This document shows, in pieces, positions 1 to 10,473 of a stretch of DNA of 64,000 nucleotides. Origin of the DNA: Lunularia cruciata. Its lineage: Eukaryota; Streptophyta; Marchantiopsida; Lunulariales; Lunulariaceae. The notes beneath the pieces were generated by a model. The model was given only the letters and a program-made list of their open reading frames with translations. It was not told the DNA's origin and made no database searches. The first letter of the stretch is position 1. Each line of letters opens with the position of its first letter. The translations under genes were made by a program, and so were the position numbers. The stretch covers positions 75,330,001-75,394,000 of the forward strand of contig OX419757.1 of the NCBI GenBank assembly GCA_948567375.1, in the 5' to 3' direction.

Positions 1-1632
1 AAGCCGAAGAAAACAAGAAACCTCAGAAGATGCAGAAACATAACCCGAGGCGAGGGATGGTGGTGATTGAGTCGGAAGATGAAGACTCAGAAGGCGAAGC
101 CGAGCTCAAGACGGACGACTCAGAACGTGAGGAGGAACCTGAGCTGACACTGCAGAGTGGAGATACTAGCAGTGACAGTGAAGACGGTGGAGAAATGACC
201 TCGCCACCAGCGGCTGAAGAATACAAAGAAGAAGTGCAAGCCAAAGTAGAAGCCAAAGACAATGCGGTGCTGGAAGACAAAGTACCGGTGCTCGAGGAGA
301 AGAAGATCGCAGTACAGCGAGGAGTTCGCTTGAGACGTAAGGCAAAGTGTGAGGCGGGGCCAAGTAAAGTGAAGGCAGATGCAGAAGATAGCACGAGTAG
401 TGAGGCATCAATCCCGATACGAAGACTTCAGCAAAGAAGGCGCGTATCAGAAGAACATGAGGAGAAACAAGAAATTACTCCGTGGGAGAAAGAAGTTGTC
501 ACAGATGGAGTGGAGTACCTGCGAGAGATTGTGTGCCCATTGTTAGTGAAGTTGGAGAAGAAGAAGAAGGAGATGCAATCGACTTGTCCAGAGGTAAAGA
601 CTGTATTGCAGGTGGTAGCGAGATTAGAAGAAGAAAACTCGGAGTTGAAGAAGAGTATAACCCGAGGTGGGAAGGAGAGAGAAGTACTGCAAGCAGAAGC
701 AGTAGAGAGAAGTCAAGTAATCAAAGACCTGAAGAGAGAAGTGAGCTATCAAGAGGATCTTGCGAGGAAGAGTGACGTTGCAAGGGAGAGACATGTAGCT
801 GAATTTGAAATCTTGAAGCAACAATTTGCTGATTCAAGAGTAGAGCTTATTCATGCTATGGCAAGCATCAAAGGACCAAGAGCTTGATCGAGTGATGGAG
901 AGTATGGAGGAGAAGAAGCAGCTCTGGCAAAGAGAGTTGTCTGTGCGGTATAGAGAAGAAGAGAGATTACAAGAGTTTCTTTGTAATCAGGAAGAGAAGA
1001 TCGTACAGAAGGAGAAAGAGAAGGAAGCGGTGAAGGCCGAGTTCAAAGAAGAGTTGGGGATGTACAGAGAGGAATGGCTTGCAGATCGGAAACGAGAACA
1101 AAAGACAAGATTGGAGCCATTGAAGGAGATAGTCCTCAGAGTGAACGCAATGTTGAGTACAGAAGCCAGCGTTCGGATTGAAGAAACAAGGTTGCACGAG
1201 TTGAAGTTGTTGGTGCAGGAGACGAGGCAAAGACAAGCGAAAGATACAGATTTGAATGCCTTGTTGATTAGTCTCAAAACTCGTGTAGACAGTAAGATCT
1301 TAGAAGTAGAAGACAATATTGCGATTAGATTAGACTTAGTGAGAATAGAGTTAGAAAAGCTTTGGCAGGATGTTAAGGCAAAACCCGAAGTAGATAACAT
1401 AGGAATCCAAATGTCTTCGGAGTTACCCTCAGAGACATTAGAGAAGAGTGGGTCAAAGGATGAAGAGTTAGATAGATTACCCACTAGTGCAATTTCAGAT
1501 CAAGAAAGAGAATTGCTAGATCTGGTCGAAGAAGTAGGAGATGTGAGACCCGAAGAAAATGTAGTAGGAAGTAAGATTACTTCGGGTTTGGGTTTGAAAG
1601 CCGAGGAAGAAGTAGACATCGGATCGGCTTAG
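1..1632 (+). pseudogene. LTR-encoded coiled-coil protein, U3 ORF (partial, one frameshift)
   Basis: Two overlapping frames (30-887 and 853-1,632) together match the continuous coiled-coil region of the homologous ORF at 34,558-35,556. A loss of a few bases near 865-880 shifts the frame. The first part is acidic (runs of Glu, Asp, Ser); the rest has heptad-like Leu/Glu/Lys patterns with stretches such as EEKKQLWQREL. The end, SGLGLKAEEEVDIGSA, resembles the end of the 35,556 copy. There are no retroviral enzyme motifs. The function is unknown; a structural or nucleic-acid-associated role is only a guess from the coiled coil. The N-terminal domain lies outside the window but is visible at 10,474. 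Confidence 0.65.
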
Positions 1633-1748
1633 TAACCAATTTGAGATTTGAAGGGGCAGATATGAAGAGGTGCATTGTCATTTCGGATATGTAGGTTCGA
1701 ACAGTTGCTGTAGAAACGGTATAGTTGTTAGAATTGTTGATTGCTTCA

Positions 1749-1757
1749 CTATTTAAG
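1749..1757 (+). promoter_or_regulatory. LTR TATA-like box (ctatttaag)
   Basis: A (c/t)tatttaa(a/g) motif sits at the same place, after the LTR ORF and 650-700 bases before the LTR end, in all five large LTR copies (also about 12,422, 14,063 minus, 35,671 and 42,308). This makes it the probable transcription start region and puts the upstream ORF in U3. Conservation is visible; promoter function is inferred. Confidence 0.5.
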
Positions 1758-2433
1758 AGTGGCATTTGCAGGAAAATGTTGTTCAGTGCTCATTATTTCT
1801 GAGAATAGATAAAGCGAAGTGCTGTGAAGCAGTGCTCGTCGCTTGAGCTTGATTCCGAGTATCAATTTTGCAATTGTGTTTGTGAGTGTTTGGAGAAATT
1901 CAAAGTGCAAGTCAGAGTGCTTGTTGGATGTTGGATTCCACAGCCTTGATCTTCATTATGTGTGTTTGATCTTGAGTGAGGTGCAATCGAAGCAATGCCT
2001 TGACAGATCTGAGAGGAATTGTAGTGTTGGTAGTATTCTGCATTTGTGAGTGCAATGCGAAGTTGATGTGAAGCAATTTCGATCGAGGAAGTTGTGCCTT
2101 TAGTGGAGGGGTGGAACACAATTCTGAGGCGAAGTCGTTTTGCAGTGAAGTGCCGTTTTTGGGAGAGCCTGAATCATCACAATCAAGATTGTTTGGAAAG
2201 ATTTGATGGAGTTGTGATTATGGAGTGTTAATTTGTGAGAAGATTGCGAGTCAGTGCTTGTTACTCTCTTCTGGGTGTGGTTTCTACCTGAGAGACTAAA
2301 GAAGAACTCAAGAAGAACTACATGTTACTGTTTGCTTCATATTTGACCAATTCTGACTCGTATCTCTACGGGAATGAACTTTACTTACCCAATTACCACA
2401 AAAGTGATATTTGCCGGGTTGTCACATGATTTT

Positions 2434-2451
2434 TGGCGCCGCTGCCGGAGA
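2434..2451 (+). other. Primer binding site, tRNA-Asp type
   Basis: tggcgccgctgccggaga matches 16 of 18 bases of the complement of the 3' end of plant tRNA-Asp (tggcgccgttgccgggga), the primer known for Athila-like plant gypsy elements. It starts 7 bases after the LTR end, the usual spacing. The tRNA sequence is from general knowledge. Confidence 0.85.
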
Positions 2452-2514
2452 TACAAATGTCAAAAGTGGAAGAATACGAAGCCAAATTGGAAACAGGGTA
2501 TCAACGCAATATGG

Positions 2515-4386
2515 ATGTCTGCATTGAAAGAACAATGGGAAGAGAGAGCTCAAAGACGAGCACTTCAGCGTGAAGAAGACAAACGTCTGAACGTCCCATC
2601 CATCATTGACGAAACTGAACGAGAGGCGTTTGAGTTTCAACTCCTTCACAAAGTGCAAGAAGCCCTGCAAGAACTTGACCACAAGAAACACGAAGGCGGT
2701 TGGTAAGGCTTCTTTGCATCTCCTTCTTATTCCAAGAAGAAGAAAGAATCGAGTGGGCAAACATATGCATTGCGGCCCAGTACACCAACTTCCCCTAGAG
2801 TTGTAAAGGAAGTTGTGCCCTTGAAGACCTTTGTTCGAGAAAAAACAACACGAACACTTACTGAAGACGAGTGTCAATATCTTCTACGGTTGTCCCGAAG
2901 GAATTTTGAAGAACCCATCGAAGGTGTTGATCTTGAATCTTCCCCTCGGGTTGAAGTCAACACCCTCACAGCAGAAATTGTTGAAGAAGACCCTACCTTG
3001 AATTTGACGAATTGGAATCCCTGGGCTGACAATACGGCGTCAATTCTAGCCAATCCTTCCGTTCCGTCAAGTTCCACATTACCTCAGCCAATCCTAGTGC
3101 ATCGAATGATGACTTTGCTCCCTGTCACCCGACACGCCTATCAGAAGTATAAGGGGACAGAACAAGACAAAGACCCTGATGAATTCATTGAAGAATTCGA
3201 AGTCATCTCCTTTGCTAACAAGGAGCATGACTCGGCGGATTGATTGAGAATTTTCCCAAGTCTGCTCCGCAAGAAAGCTCGGAGCTGGTACACCCATGTG
3301 ACTCAGAAGGGGTTTGTACCATCGGACTGGGCGGACTTGAGAAACAACTTCCTGGAATGATTCCGGGAGGTTGATTACAATACGAGTGTCTTCGCAGCAC
3401 TCAACGATTTGGACCGGGGCAAGAAGGAGAAGTTGAGAGACTACTCTGAGCGGTTCATGGCACTACTGAACCGAGTTCCCAAGCAATTGGGGGTGGTGGG
3501 ATACTCCGATGCCCAAGCCATTACCTGGTTCCTTGGGGGCCTTTCACCAGAGAAACAAATCTTTGCCAGGGAGAGGAACGTAACTTCCCTGGACAAAGTA
3601 CTCAAACATATCGCTTGTTATGAAGCGGCCCACTCTCACTCTACCGGTAACCGGAGAAATCGGGAGAAGAAGGGCAAGAAGCCCAGAAGGAGAGCTTCAC
3701 GCAGCACCTCCCCTTCTTTGGACGAATCCTCTACGTCTTTGAGCTCTTCTTTGGAATCCGAAGAACAATCAAAGCCAAGACGAGTCAGAAGACGTGGAGG
3801 CAAAAAACCAGTGACTCCTCCAGCCAAGAGTGTACATAAGGCGGATACAAAGCTGGATGCCCTCATCAAGGAGTTTTCGGATTTTAAGATCTAGATGATC
3901 GGGGCTAAGGACCGAAGAAAGGCCCCAGCATTTGGACGATCTAATGTGTGGTGCACCGCATGTGGCAAATCCGGCCATGCCAACACAAAATGCAATACTC
4001 ATAATGCATTCTCGGTGCAGCAGATTGATTGGGTTCCGGGATGGAACCAAGACGAGGACGAAGAGGCGGTGTACCAAACTCAGGAGGTATAGCCTCAACC
4101 GAGCACATCGTATCAAGGTCCGAGGTTTGGACCCAGGGAGTATAACCCCAATGCTCCTTCACGAAGACCACCGATGAGCAACCAAAATCGCCCTCAAAAT
4201 GTTGCGCCCGGAGCCTGTTATAATTGTGGCTCGATGGGACATTGGTCTCCAAATTGTCCAGAGCCAAGAAGGCAAATTGGGTACATTCCCCTGTGTGGAA
4301 ATTGTAAAGGATCGGGGCATACGGGCAACCAATGCCCTCACCCGCCGAACCCGAAGCCTCCTGTAAAATATGTACAGACCCCCGCT
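2515..4386 (+). pseudogene. gag: Ty3/gypsy gag (capsid and three zinc knuckles)
   Basis: One reading frame runs from ATG 2,515 without any indel. It contains a capsid-like region about 3,110-3,640 (KYKG, SWYTHV, FLGGLSPEKQ) typical of plant gypsy gag, then a basic Ser/Arg linker. Three CX2CX4HX4C knuckles follow: WCTACGKSGHANTKC (about 3,950), CYNCGSMGHWSPNC (about 4,215) and CGNCKGSGHTGNQC (about 4,300). In-frame stops lie at 2,704 (TAA), 3,241 and 3,358 (TGA), 3,892 and 4,090 (TAG). The decayed copy at 43,075 has Arg or Gln codons at the last four positions but also a stop at the first. The protein would form the virus-like particle. An alternative short ATG frame starts at 2,457. Confidence 0.85.
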
Positions 4387-5889
4387 GAGCGTGTAGCACT
4401 TCAGCCAAAGGGAGATACAAATGTAAATTGTATTACGCTTGAGGAAGAAAGACCTCAAGAAGGGAGTCCGGCCTCAGAAGGAGAATGGCCAAACCTTGAA
4501 GTTTTGAAAGTTGAGACACGCTCCAACAAGAAGAAGCGTGATCCTGAAGAACTGAGTACGACCTCGTCGTCTTCCCGAAAGGCGAAGAGACAGTGCCCAC
4601 AAGCCATTCTTTCGGCCAAGGAGGAAAAGATCCTCGCAAAAGCTAAAGCTAAAGCCTTGCAGAAAGAATTAACGGAGGCATTACTTAGGACTTGGGAACT
4701 GAGTTTGGAAGAAGAGACGAAGACGAAGTCTCCAATTTTTCCGGCGGACATCCGATCCAAAGTAAAGGGTCTGATCCAACCCGAGGTGGGCCAACCCAAG
4801 GAAGCTTGGGTTAAGGCCATCAGCAAGCCCGTCACCATTTTGAAGCGTCCCAAAGTCAAGAGGGAACATGGAGGGTCCTCGGACCCAAAGCCGAAGGTGA
4901 AGACGGTCAAATTGGGAGGAGTTCCCCAATATGATATTGTAGCCAACCTGGCCACCACAAATGCGAATGTTACATTTAAGCAATTGTGGGAAGATAACAA
5001 GCTATACAAGAGACAGCTTAATTCGGCCCTCAAGAAGGTGAGGTCAATGTCAAAGAAGGACCTGCCTGCTATCTATCATATTGAACAAGAAGATTTGGGA
5101 TCTCCCGAGGTAGACGCAGAGATTGCAGGGTGCATGATCACATTGATACCCATTGACTCTGGGTCTGGTGTGAATGTCATGACCAAAGATACGGTAAATT
5201 GACTCGGGTATCATACGTTTGAACCAACACCCCGAGTTTTGAAGTTTTCCGACCAAACCAGGAGACGGCCCTTGGGCATGCTGTCGAACATTACCACGAT
5301 CATTGGAGGGGTACCCTTCAAGTTGAATTACATCGTGTTGCGGCTAGTGACAAAAACTGGTTACCCTCTGTTAATCGGCTGACCCTGGTTGTATAGTGCC
5401 CAAGTTGTAGTGGATTGGCATCAGCAGAAGTTAAGATTCAAGGACATTTTGTCCGAAGATCAGAAGCTGGTGACTGTGAGTTGGACGAAGGTTCCCCATC
5501 TCGGGGAAACAAGTTTGTCAGAAGAGGAAGATGAATCCGAAGACTCATCGTCTTTGTCTTCAGACGAATCCGAAGAAGAAGTCCAAGTTAATTACTTGGA
5601 ATGCTACAAGGTAAAGGTTGACGACAAAGATCCATATGACCTCACCTCGGGTGAACCTGACTTGGAGGAAGGGGGTTTGATGGCCACTCGCCTCGGGATA
5701 AGCCAAGTAAGCCACGTTGAAGGAGTCATCAACCCCGATGACTGTCAAGAGGTGTTACTAACTGAAGGAAAAATTTTAAAGATCTCAAAGACAGTTACTT
5801 CGGAGGAGTTGGCAGGATACACTGCCCTGTTTATAGAGTTCCAGGATGTATTCGCCTGGTCGATTGATCAAATGCCAGGTATTCCATGA
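4387..5889 (+). pseudogene. Lys-rich linker, retroviral-type aspartic protease, acidic linker
   Basis: This continues gag in the same frame. About 4,560-4,900 is rich in Lys and Glu (KAKAKALQKE). The protease begins about 5,100, with the catalytic IDSGSGVNVM at about 5,149-5,178. It ends around LIG-stop-PWL at 5,371-5,390, the LIGRPWL-type motif that closes plant gypsy proteases, here with TGA (5,380) where Arg is expected. A second TGA is at 5,200. After the protease comes an acidic Ser/Glu/Asp stretch (about 5,520-5,590) before RT. The protease would cleave the gag-pol polyprotein; with its stops it cannot be made whole. Confidence 0.8.
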
Positions 5890-6762
5890 GAATTTGGAGA
5901 ACACCGGATTGATTTGGTTGAAGGTGCAGTTCCGGTTTGGTAGCGACAATACCGCCTGAACCTGAAGTACTTGCTTTTGGTGAAAGATGAAATTGATAAG
6001 TACTTAGCGGCCGGAATCATCTTCCCTATCTTAAGTAGTGAATGGGTCTCCCCCATTGTCATTGTCCCGAAGAAGAAAACAGGGAAGATCCGAGTGTGCC
6101 AAGACTTCCAAAAATTGAACGCAGTTACAAGGAAAGATCATCATCCCTTGCCTTTTACTGATACAATTTTAGATCAAGTAGCTGGGCATCCTTGTTATAG
6201 TTTTCTCAATGGATTTTCAGGGTACAATCAAGTATCCATTTGAGAAGAAGACAAGGATAAAACTACATTCACGACCGATTGGGGCACTTTTGCTTACAAT
6301 CAAATGCCCTTTGGGTTGTGTAATGCTCCCGCTACTTTCCAGCGGATGATGAATTTGATCTTCAAGGATTTCCTGCGCAAATTTGTCAAAGTTTTTATTG
6401 ATGACTTTTGTGTGTTTGGGCGAAGAGATGTACATATAGATTACCTTTGCCAAATGTTTGAAAGGTGTTGTTTTTCCGGCTTGTCATTACACCCGGAGAA
6501 ATGCTTCTTCGCAATGAAGGAGGGAATTCTTTTGGGGCATTGGGTGTCAAGCCGAGGTATTGGAGTCAATGTTGAGAAGGTTAAGATAATCACAGCTTTG
6601 GAATCCCCGAAGAACATCCGGGAGCTGAGAGCCTTCTTGGGACATGTCGGATACTATAGACGCTTTGTGTCAAACTATGCAGTGCTTGTTGCACCACTTA
6701 CAAAGCTTCTGAAGAAATCCGAAGACTATATATGGGAAGCACATCAAGAAGAAGCTTTCTAG
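5890..6762 (+). pseudogene. Ty3/gypsy reverse transcriptase
   Basis: In the same frame as gag. RT motifs are clear: WVSPIVIVPKK and KIRVCQDFQKLNAVT near 6,040-6,130, the YNQ...QMPFGLCNAPATFQ block at 6,295-6,345, and the catalytic FIDDF at about 6,391-6,405. LGHVGYYRRFV and LTKLLKK follow at 6,637-6,720. Stops are at 5,887 (TGA), 5,941 (TAG), 6,241 (TGA) and 6,760 (TAG). The element 2 copy at 46,180 onward has Gln at the 5,941 and 6,760 positions, Arg at 5,887 and Trp at 6,241. All catalytic residues that I can place are kept. Confidence 0.9.
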
Positions 6763-7180
6763 GTGTTAAAGAAGAAACTGGTTGAAGCACCAGTCATAAG
6801 GGCCCCGAATTGGGACGTCCCTTTTCGTGTGTATGTGGACACTTCGTCCATGGCCATCGGGGTTGTCTTAAGTCAGAAGGACAAAAAGAAGAAGGACTAC
6901 CCGGTGTATTATGCCAGTCGACAACTTTCAGTTTCTGTAAAGAACTATTCGACGACTGAAAGAGAAGCACTCGGAATGATGTATGCCTGCAAGAAATTTT
7001 GGTCATTATTTGTTGGGGTATGAGTTTGTATTCTATGTTGACCATTATGCATTGCAACATCTGGTCAAGAAGGTAGATTTATCGGGACAAATTGCAAGTT
7101 GGATCTTGTTATTACAAGAATTCACGTATACTATACAAGTGAGGAAGGGAGCTTCGCATTCAAATGCGGACTTCCTGTCC
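6763..7180 (+). pseudogene. Ty3/gypsy RNase H (frameshifted)
   Basis: RNase H follows RT directly: FRVYVDTSSMAIGVVLSQ (about 6,822) holds the first Asp, TTEREALGMMYACKKF (about 6,952) the Glu, and YVDHYALQHL (about 7,036) a further Asp. The first part is in the gag-RT frame. A one-base insertion near 7,000 (aagaaattttggtcattat) moves the rest to the next frame, where it runs on into integrase without a stop. The domain degrades the RNA strand of the RNA-DNA hybrid during reverse transcription. No second, archaeal-type RNase H was noticed. Confidence 0.8.
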
Positions 7181-8050
7181 AGGTTAGAAACTCAAGACCA
7201 GGAGTGGGAAATTGACAATCGATTCCTTGACGAAGAGTTGTATCACTTATCAACAATGAGAAGTACAAGGTATGCAGATGAATATAATTATCTGAATACT
7301 CTCCATTGTCCTAAGGGGATGGATCCGGAACAGCGGGCAGTCTTTCTCAGGAAAATAGGGTCATACCAGCTTAAACACAACATTTTATTTAAGATGGGCG
7401 AAGACAAAGTACTTCGGCGATGCTTGGAGTCATACGAAGTAGGAGGAGTAATTGAATCTTCACACTCCAAGGCATTGGGAGGACACTATGCTCTGAAGAA
7501 TACTGTAAAGAAAATTCTTTTGGCAGGGTATTGGTGGCCTACAATGTACAAAGATGTACATGCTCATATCCAAAGTTGTGATGCGTGTCAGAGAACGGGG
7601 AAGCAGATGGCTACTTCTCAATGGCCTTTAAGACCAATTTTGCCTTTGGCCCCCTTTGAGAAATGGGGGATTGATTTTGTGGGTCCCATTCAACCAGTGA
7701 CCCGAGTCACAAGAAAGCGCTACATTTTGGTTTGCACTGACTATGCTACCAAGATGGTTGAAGCGGAAGCAACTCGTAGAGATGATGCTGAAACTGTGGC
7801 GGAATTTTTCTTTTGGAACATCATCTCCCTATATGGGTGTCCTCTGGAATTGGTCAGTGACCGAGGAACACATTTTTTGAACTCTGTAATGGAGGCATTA
7901 ACCAAGTATTTTCAGATTAAACATCGGAAGACGAATCCTTATAACCCAAAAGCAAATGGCTTAACAAACAGCGAATGGGTTACTTTATAAAATTTTGAAT
8001 AAGGTGACTGTCAATTATGCCTATGACTGGGATACAAAATTACCAGCCAC

Positions 8051-9386
8051 TGTCGCGGGGAATGTTTAGTCTCGGGAGTGCGTCGGGCACATGGCTGCTT
8101 GTGCTCGGTTTGTTCCTATTGTCACTGCTTGGAAGTTTTCTGTTGTCTGGCACTCTCTTCCTTCCCTGGATTGTTGGAAGTCTCTTCTTGAAGGGTTTGT
8201 TTTATCCTTGACTTTTGCAGAACTGGTCTTGTCATGCGGGTCTGGTGTTATGGTTTCTACCTCTGCCTGGTCTCATATTCTATTTTCCTGTCAGGTTCAG
8301 GCTACAATTCAAGATCCTTTGAACTTCTTTGTTTTCCTATGCCCATGTTTTGTAGTTCAGATTCACTACATTCAGTCAAGGCTGCCAAATTTGACTCTTT
8401 TCTCCTTCCCAGCTTCAGATGAACTGACTCACTTCAAAATTTCTCTGGTCCAGTCTTCACACTTTTGTGAGGAAACCTCCCTCTCTTCTGTCACCCACTC
8501 AGCAACCAACCTTATTTCCTGTAAAATATCTCCTTCTGTCCAGTCAACACATCCTCAAGCAAACTTTGAAAAACACATTCTCTGACCAAGTTCCAGCTCC
8601 TGCACACATTCACTGTCCTTCGAGAAATTTATTCTACCTTAGCTTTCAAATGAGTCCTTACATTCATGATTTCTCTTTGCTCAGGTCTTCACAAACCCCT
8701 ATACTCAAGAAAAACTCCCTGCCCTATAGTGTCAAAACCTACAATCGCTTAGTGAGAAGCACTCCTCCTGTCCACTATCCAGGCCATTCCCTGCAAAATT
8801 CTACTCCTTCAGCCAATTCTCTTTCGAAGTCATCCCTAAACTCTCATTTGACTGTCCATCCTTCGAATTCAGCAAGATCTCCTGTCCTTGGAATTCCTCT
8901 CTCTCTTGTCACCTTAACTGTTCACTCATCAGCCACACTCTCTTTCTCCCAAAAATCTCCTCTCCTTCCAAGCCTCTTTCTCCCGAAATCTCCTCTCCAT
9001 CAACTCACACCAGTCACAAAACCCTTCCTAAATTCCTCTCCTTCAATTCACACCTGTCACAAAACCCTTCCGAAATTCCTCTCTCCCTGTCCATGCCTCT
9101 TTCTTCTGAAAATATCCCCTCTGTCCAGGCCTCTTTCTCCCGAAAATCTCCTCTCCTTTAATTCACACCTGTCACAAACCCTTCTGAAATTCCTCTCTCC
9201 CTGTCCATGCCTCTTTCTTCCAAAAATATCCCCTTTGTCCAGGTCTCTTTCTCCCAAAAATCTCCTCTCCTTTAATTCACACCTGTCACAAACCCTTTCC
9301 AGAGTTCACTATAACATGAAAAATGAAAGAAGAAAACTCACACCAACCGGCACCAATGGCACGTGTAGATTATTTTCCCTACGACA
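8051..9386 (+). mobile_element. 1.3-kb insertion inside integrase, class unknown
   Basis: The integrase frame resumes exactly across this block, so it is a secondary insertion. Its ends are imperfect inverted repeats: tgtcgcggggaa at 8,051 and, inverted, tgtcgtagggaa ending at 9,386 (10 of 12 match). The flanks can be read as a 5-bp duplication, cactg (8,048-8,052) and caccg (9,385-9,389), with one mismatch. The plus strand is strongly pyrimidine-rich. No transposase is present. The 337-codon open frame at 8,467-9,480 is low-complexity and runs out of the insertion, so it is probably not a gene. It could be a non-autonomous DNA transposon or a solo LTR (TG...CA ends). Confidence 0.6.
9000..9300 (+). 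repeat. About 115-bp tandem repeat within the insertion
   Basis: The string attcacacctgtcacaaa recurs at 9,046, 9,161 and 9,275 (spacing 115 and 114), with the intervening cctctttct and aaaatctcctctcc segments also repeated. There are about 2.3 units plus a shorter partial one to the left. Confidence 0.8.
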
Positions 9387-9910
9387 CCGTGTTGTGGGCA
9401 TATCGAACAACAGAGAAGATTACAACCAAAAAAACCCCATACTTCTTGACATATGGCTTGCATCCCATACTACTTGTTGAATTTGAAGTTCCGACATATC
9501 GAGTTCTGTGCGAAGAACTGATGTCGGAAGAGGAAAGTCAGGATCTTCGGATTCATCAACTGATGTGGTTAGGAGAGAAAAGAGACGATGCAATGCAAAC
9601 CACTAAAGAAGTACAAGCAGAGAGGAAAGTCAGGCACGATCAGAGAATCAAGCATGTGACTGTACGAGAAGGGGATTTGGTTTTGTTATATGACAATTGC
9701 CAAATATTTTTTCCAGGCAAGTTGCATTTGAGATGGATGGTCCCTATCGAGTTCTTCATCTTTACAAAAATGGATCCATGCAACTCGTCAATTTGGAAGG
9801 TAATCCTTTTGCCACTCAAGTAAACGGGTGGAGAGTTTGGAGATATTGGACCATAGACTCGGAACTTTCTAAGACACCCGAGGTCTATGTTCACGGGGAT
9901 GCTCACATTT

Positions 9911-9921
9911 AAGGGAGGAGG
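9911..9921 (+). other. Polypurine tract (aagggaggagg)
   Basis: A pure purine run lies 2 bases before the TG that starts the 3' LTR (9,924) and overlaps the end of the polyprotein frame. This is the usual place for the plus-strand primer of reverse transcription. Confidence 0.85.
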
Positions 9922-10473
9922 TATGTGGTGCCCACATTTTTTTGTTTTTTCAAAATAAAGGAGAAGAAGTGTATAGAGAGGTCGGATTGCGCCTGTATGG
10001 CCGAAGAAGGCAAAGAAAAGTGTCTTTGGGATGAAACCCGAAGTAAAGTGACTTTGGGTCAAAGGCAAAGTCCTTGGAAATGCCCTGTCAGCATACCATA
10101 CGAAGTAAATTGTCTTTGGATCTGGGGGAGCTCAACCCGAGGCAAAGATAGTCTAACAACCTTTCGTCGGGGCGAGAAATTCAAGAAGGGGCCATTTCAA
10201 AATTGGCGGCTCATACGCGCAAAGGCTGATTGACAGTGATAGGTGCATGCAGGAGGTGTGATTTCTCTGTAGAAACTCGAAGCGACGGAAGATGAAGAAG
10301 TGCAACTCTATAAAAATCAAAACTGCAATGACAAAATGTCGAGCAATTTTCCTTCGCCGTTGAGAAGTGGTCTTGCAGCTGATCAAGGAAAGTGAAATAA
10401 AGTTGTACTCGGGTTAGTGTGCAAGGGAGAAGTCGCGAGAGAGAAATCGAGAGACAGTAAGAAAGCAGAAGAG

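Larger units (their letters stand above)
1..2426 (+). mobile_element. 5' LTR of GL Ty3/gypsy element 1 (left end outside window)
   Basis: This block is repeated at 11,274 onward (95% alike over the first 800 bases by eye), and related copies lie at 13,405, 32,581 and 39,248. It ends with gggttgtcaca at 2,426. Six bases later comes a primer binding site, so it is a 5' LTR. It holds the 3' two-thirds of an LTR-encoded ORF (1-1,632), then a TATA-like box and roughly 650 bases of R/U5. Complete copies elsewhere are 3.2-3.8 kb, so about 1.3 kb of this LTR is missing to the left. R and U5 limits were not determined. Confidence 0.85.
7181..9912 (+). pseudogene. Ty3/gypsy integrase, split by a 1.3-kb insertion
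   Basis: The HHCC zinc domain is intact at about 7,460-7,600 (SHSKALGGHY, then CDACQRTGK). The catalytic core has WGIDFVGPI (first Asp, about 7,664) and LVSDRGTHF (second Asp, about 7,850). The frame breaks near 7,960, where the third acidic residue of the D,D-35-E triad is expected. A 1,336-bp insertion (8,051-9,386) interrupts the core. It resumes with LWAYRTTEKITTKKTPYF at 9,391 and runs to a C-terminal part ending at 9,912. A second one-base slip lies near 9,738. The product would have inserted the cDNA into the genome; it is clearly dead here. Confidence 0.85.

Noticed and set aside
4455-5033. Antisense open frame of 192 codons
   Set aside because: It is a shadow of gag-pol on the other strand; the plus frame has clear homology. 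The same holds for 987-1,484, 2,422-2,877, 3,941-4,420 and 23,459-24,013 on the minus strand.
2515-7023. RNA editing (U to C) as an explanation for TGA and TAG codons at Arg and Gln positions
   Set aside because: Reverse editing is known from organelle transcripts of some land plants, but this is a nuclear retrotransposon and the LTR pair shows the same changes in noncoding DNA. Deamination explains both.
8467-9480. Open frame of 337 codons on the plus strand
   Set aside because: It is Ser/Pro/Leu-rich low-complexity sequence from pyrimidine-rich repeats, runs through the right end of the insertion into integrase in a wrong frame, and shows no motif.
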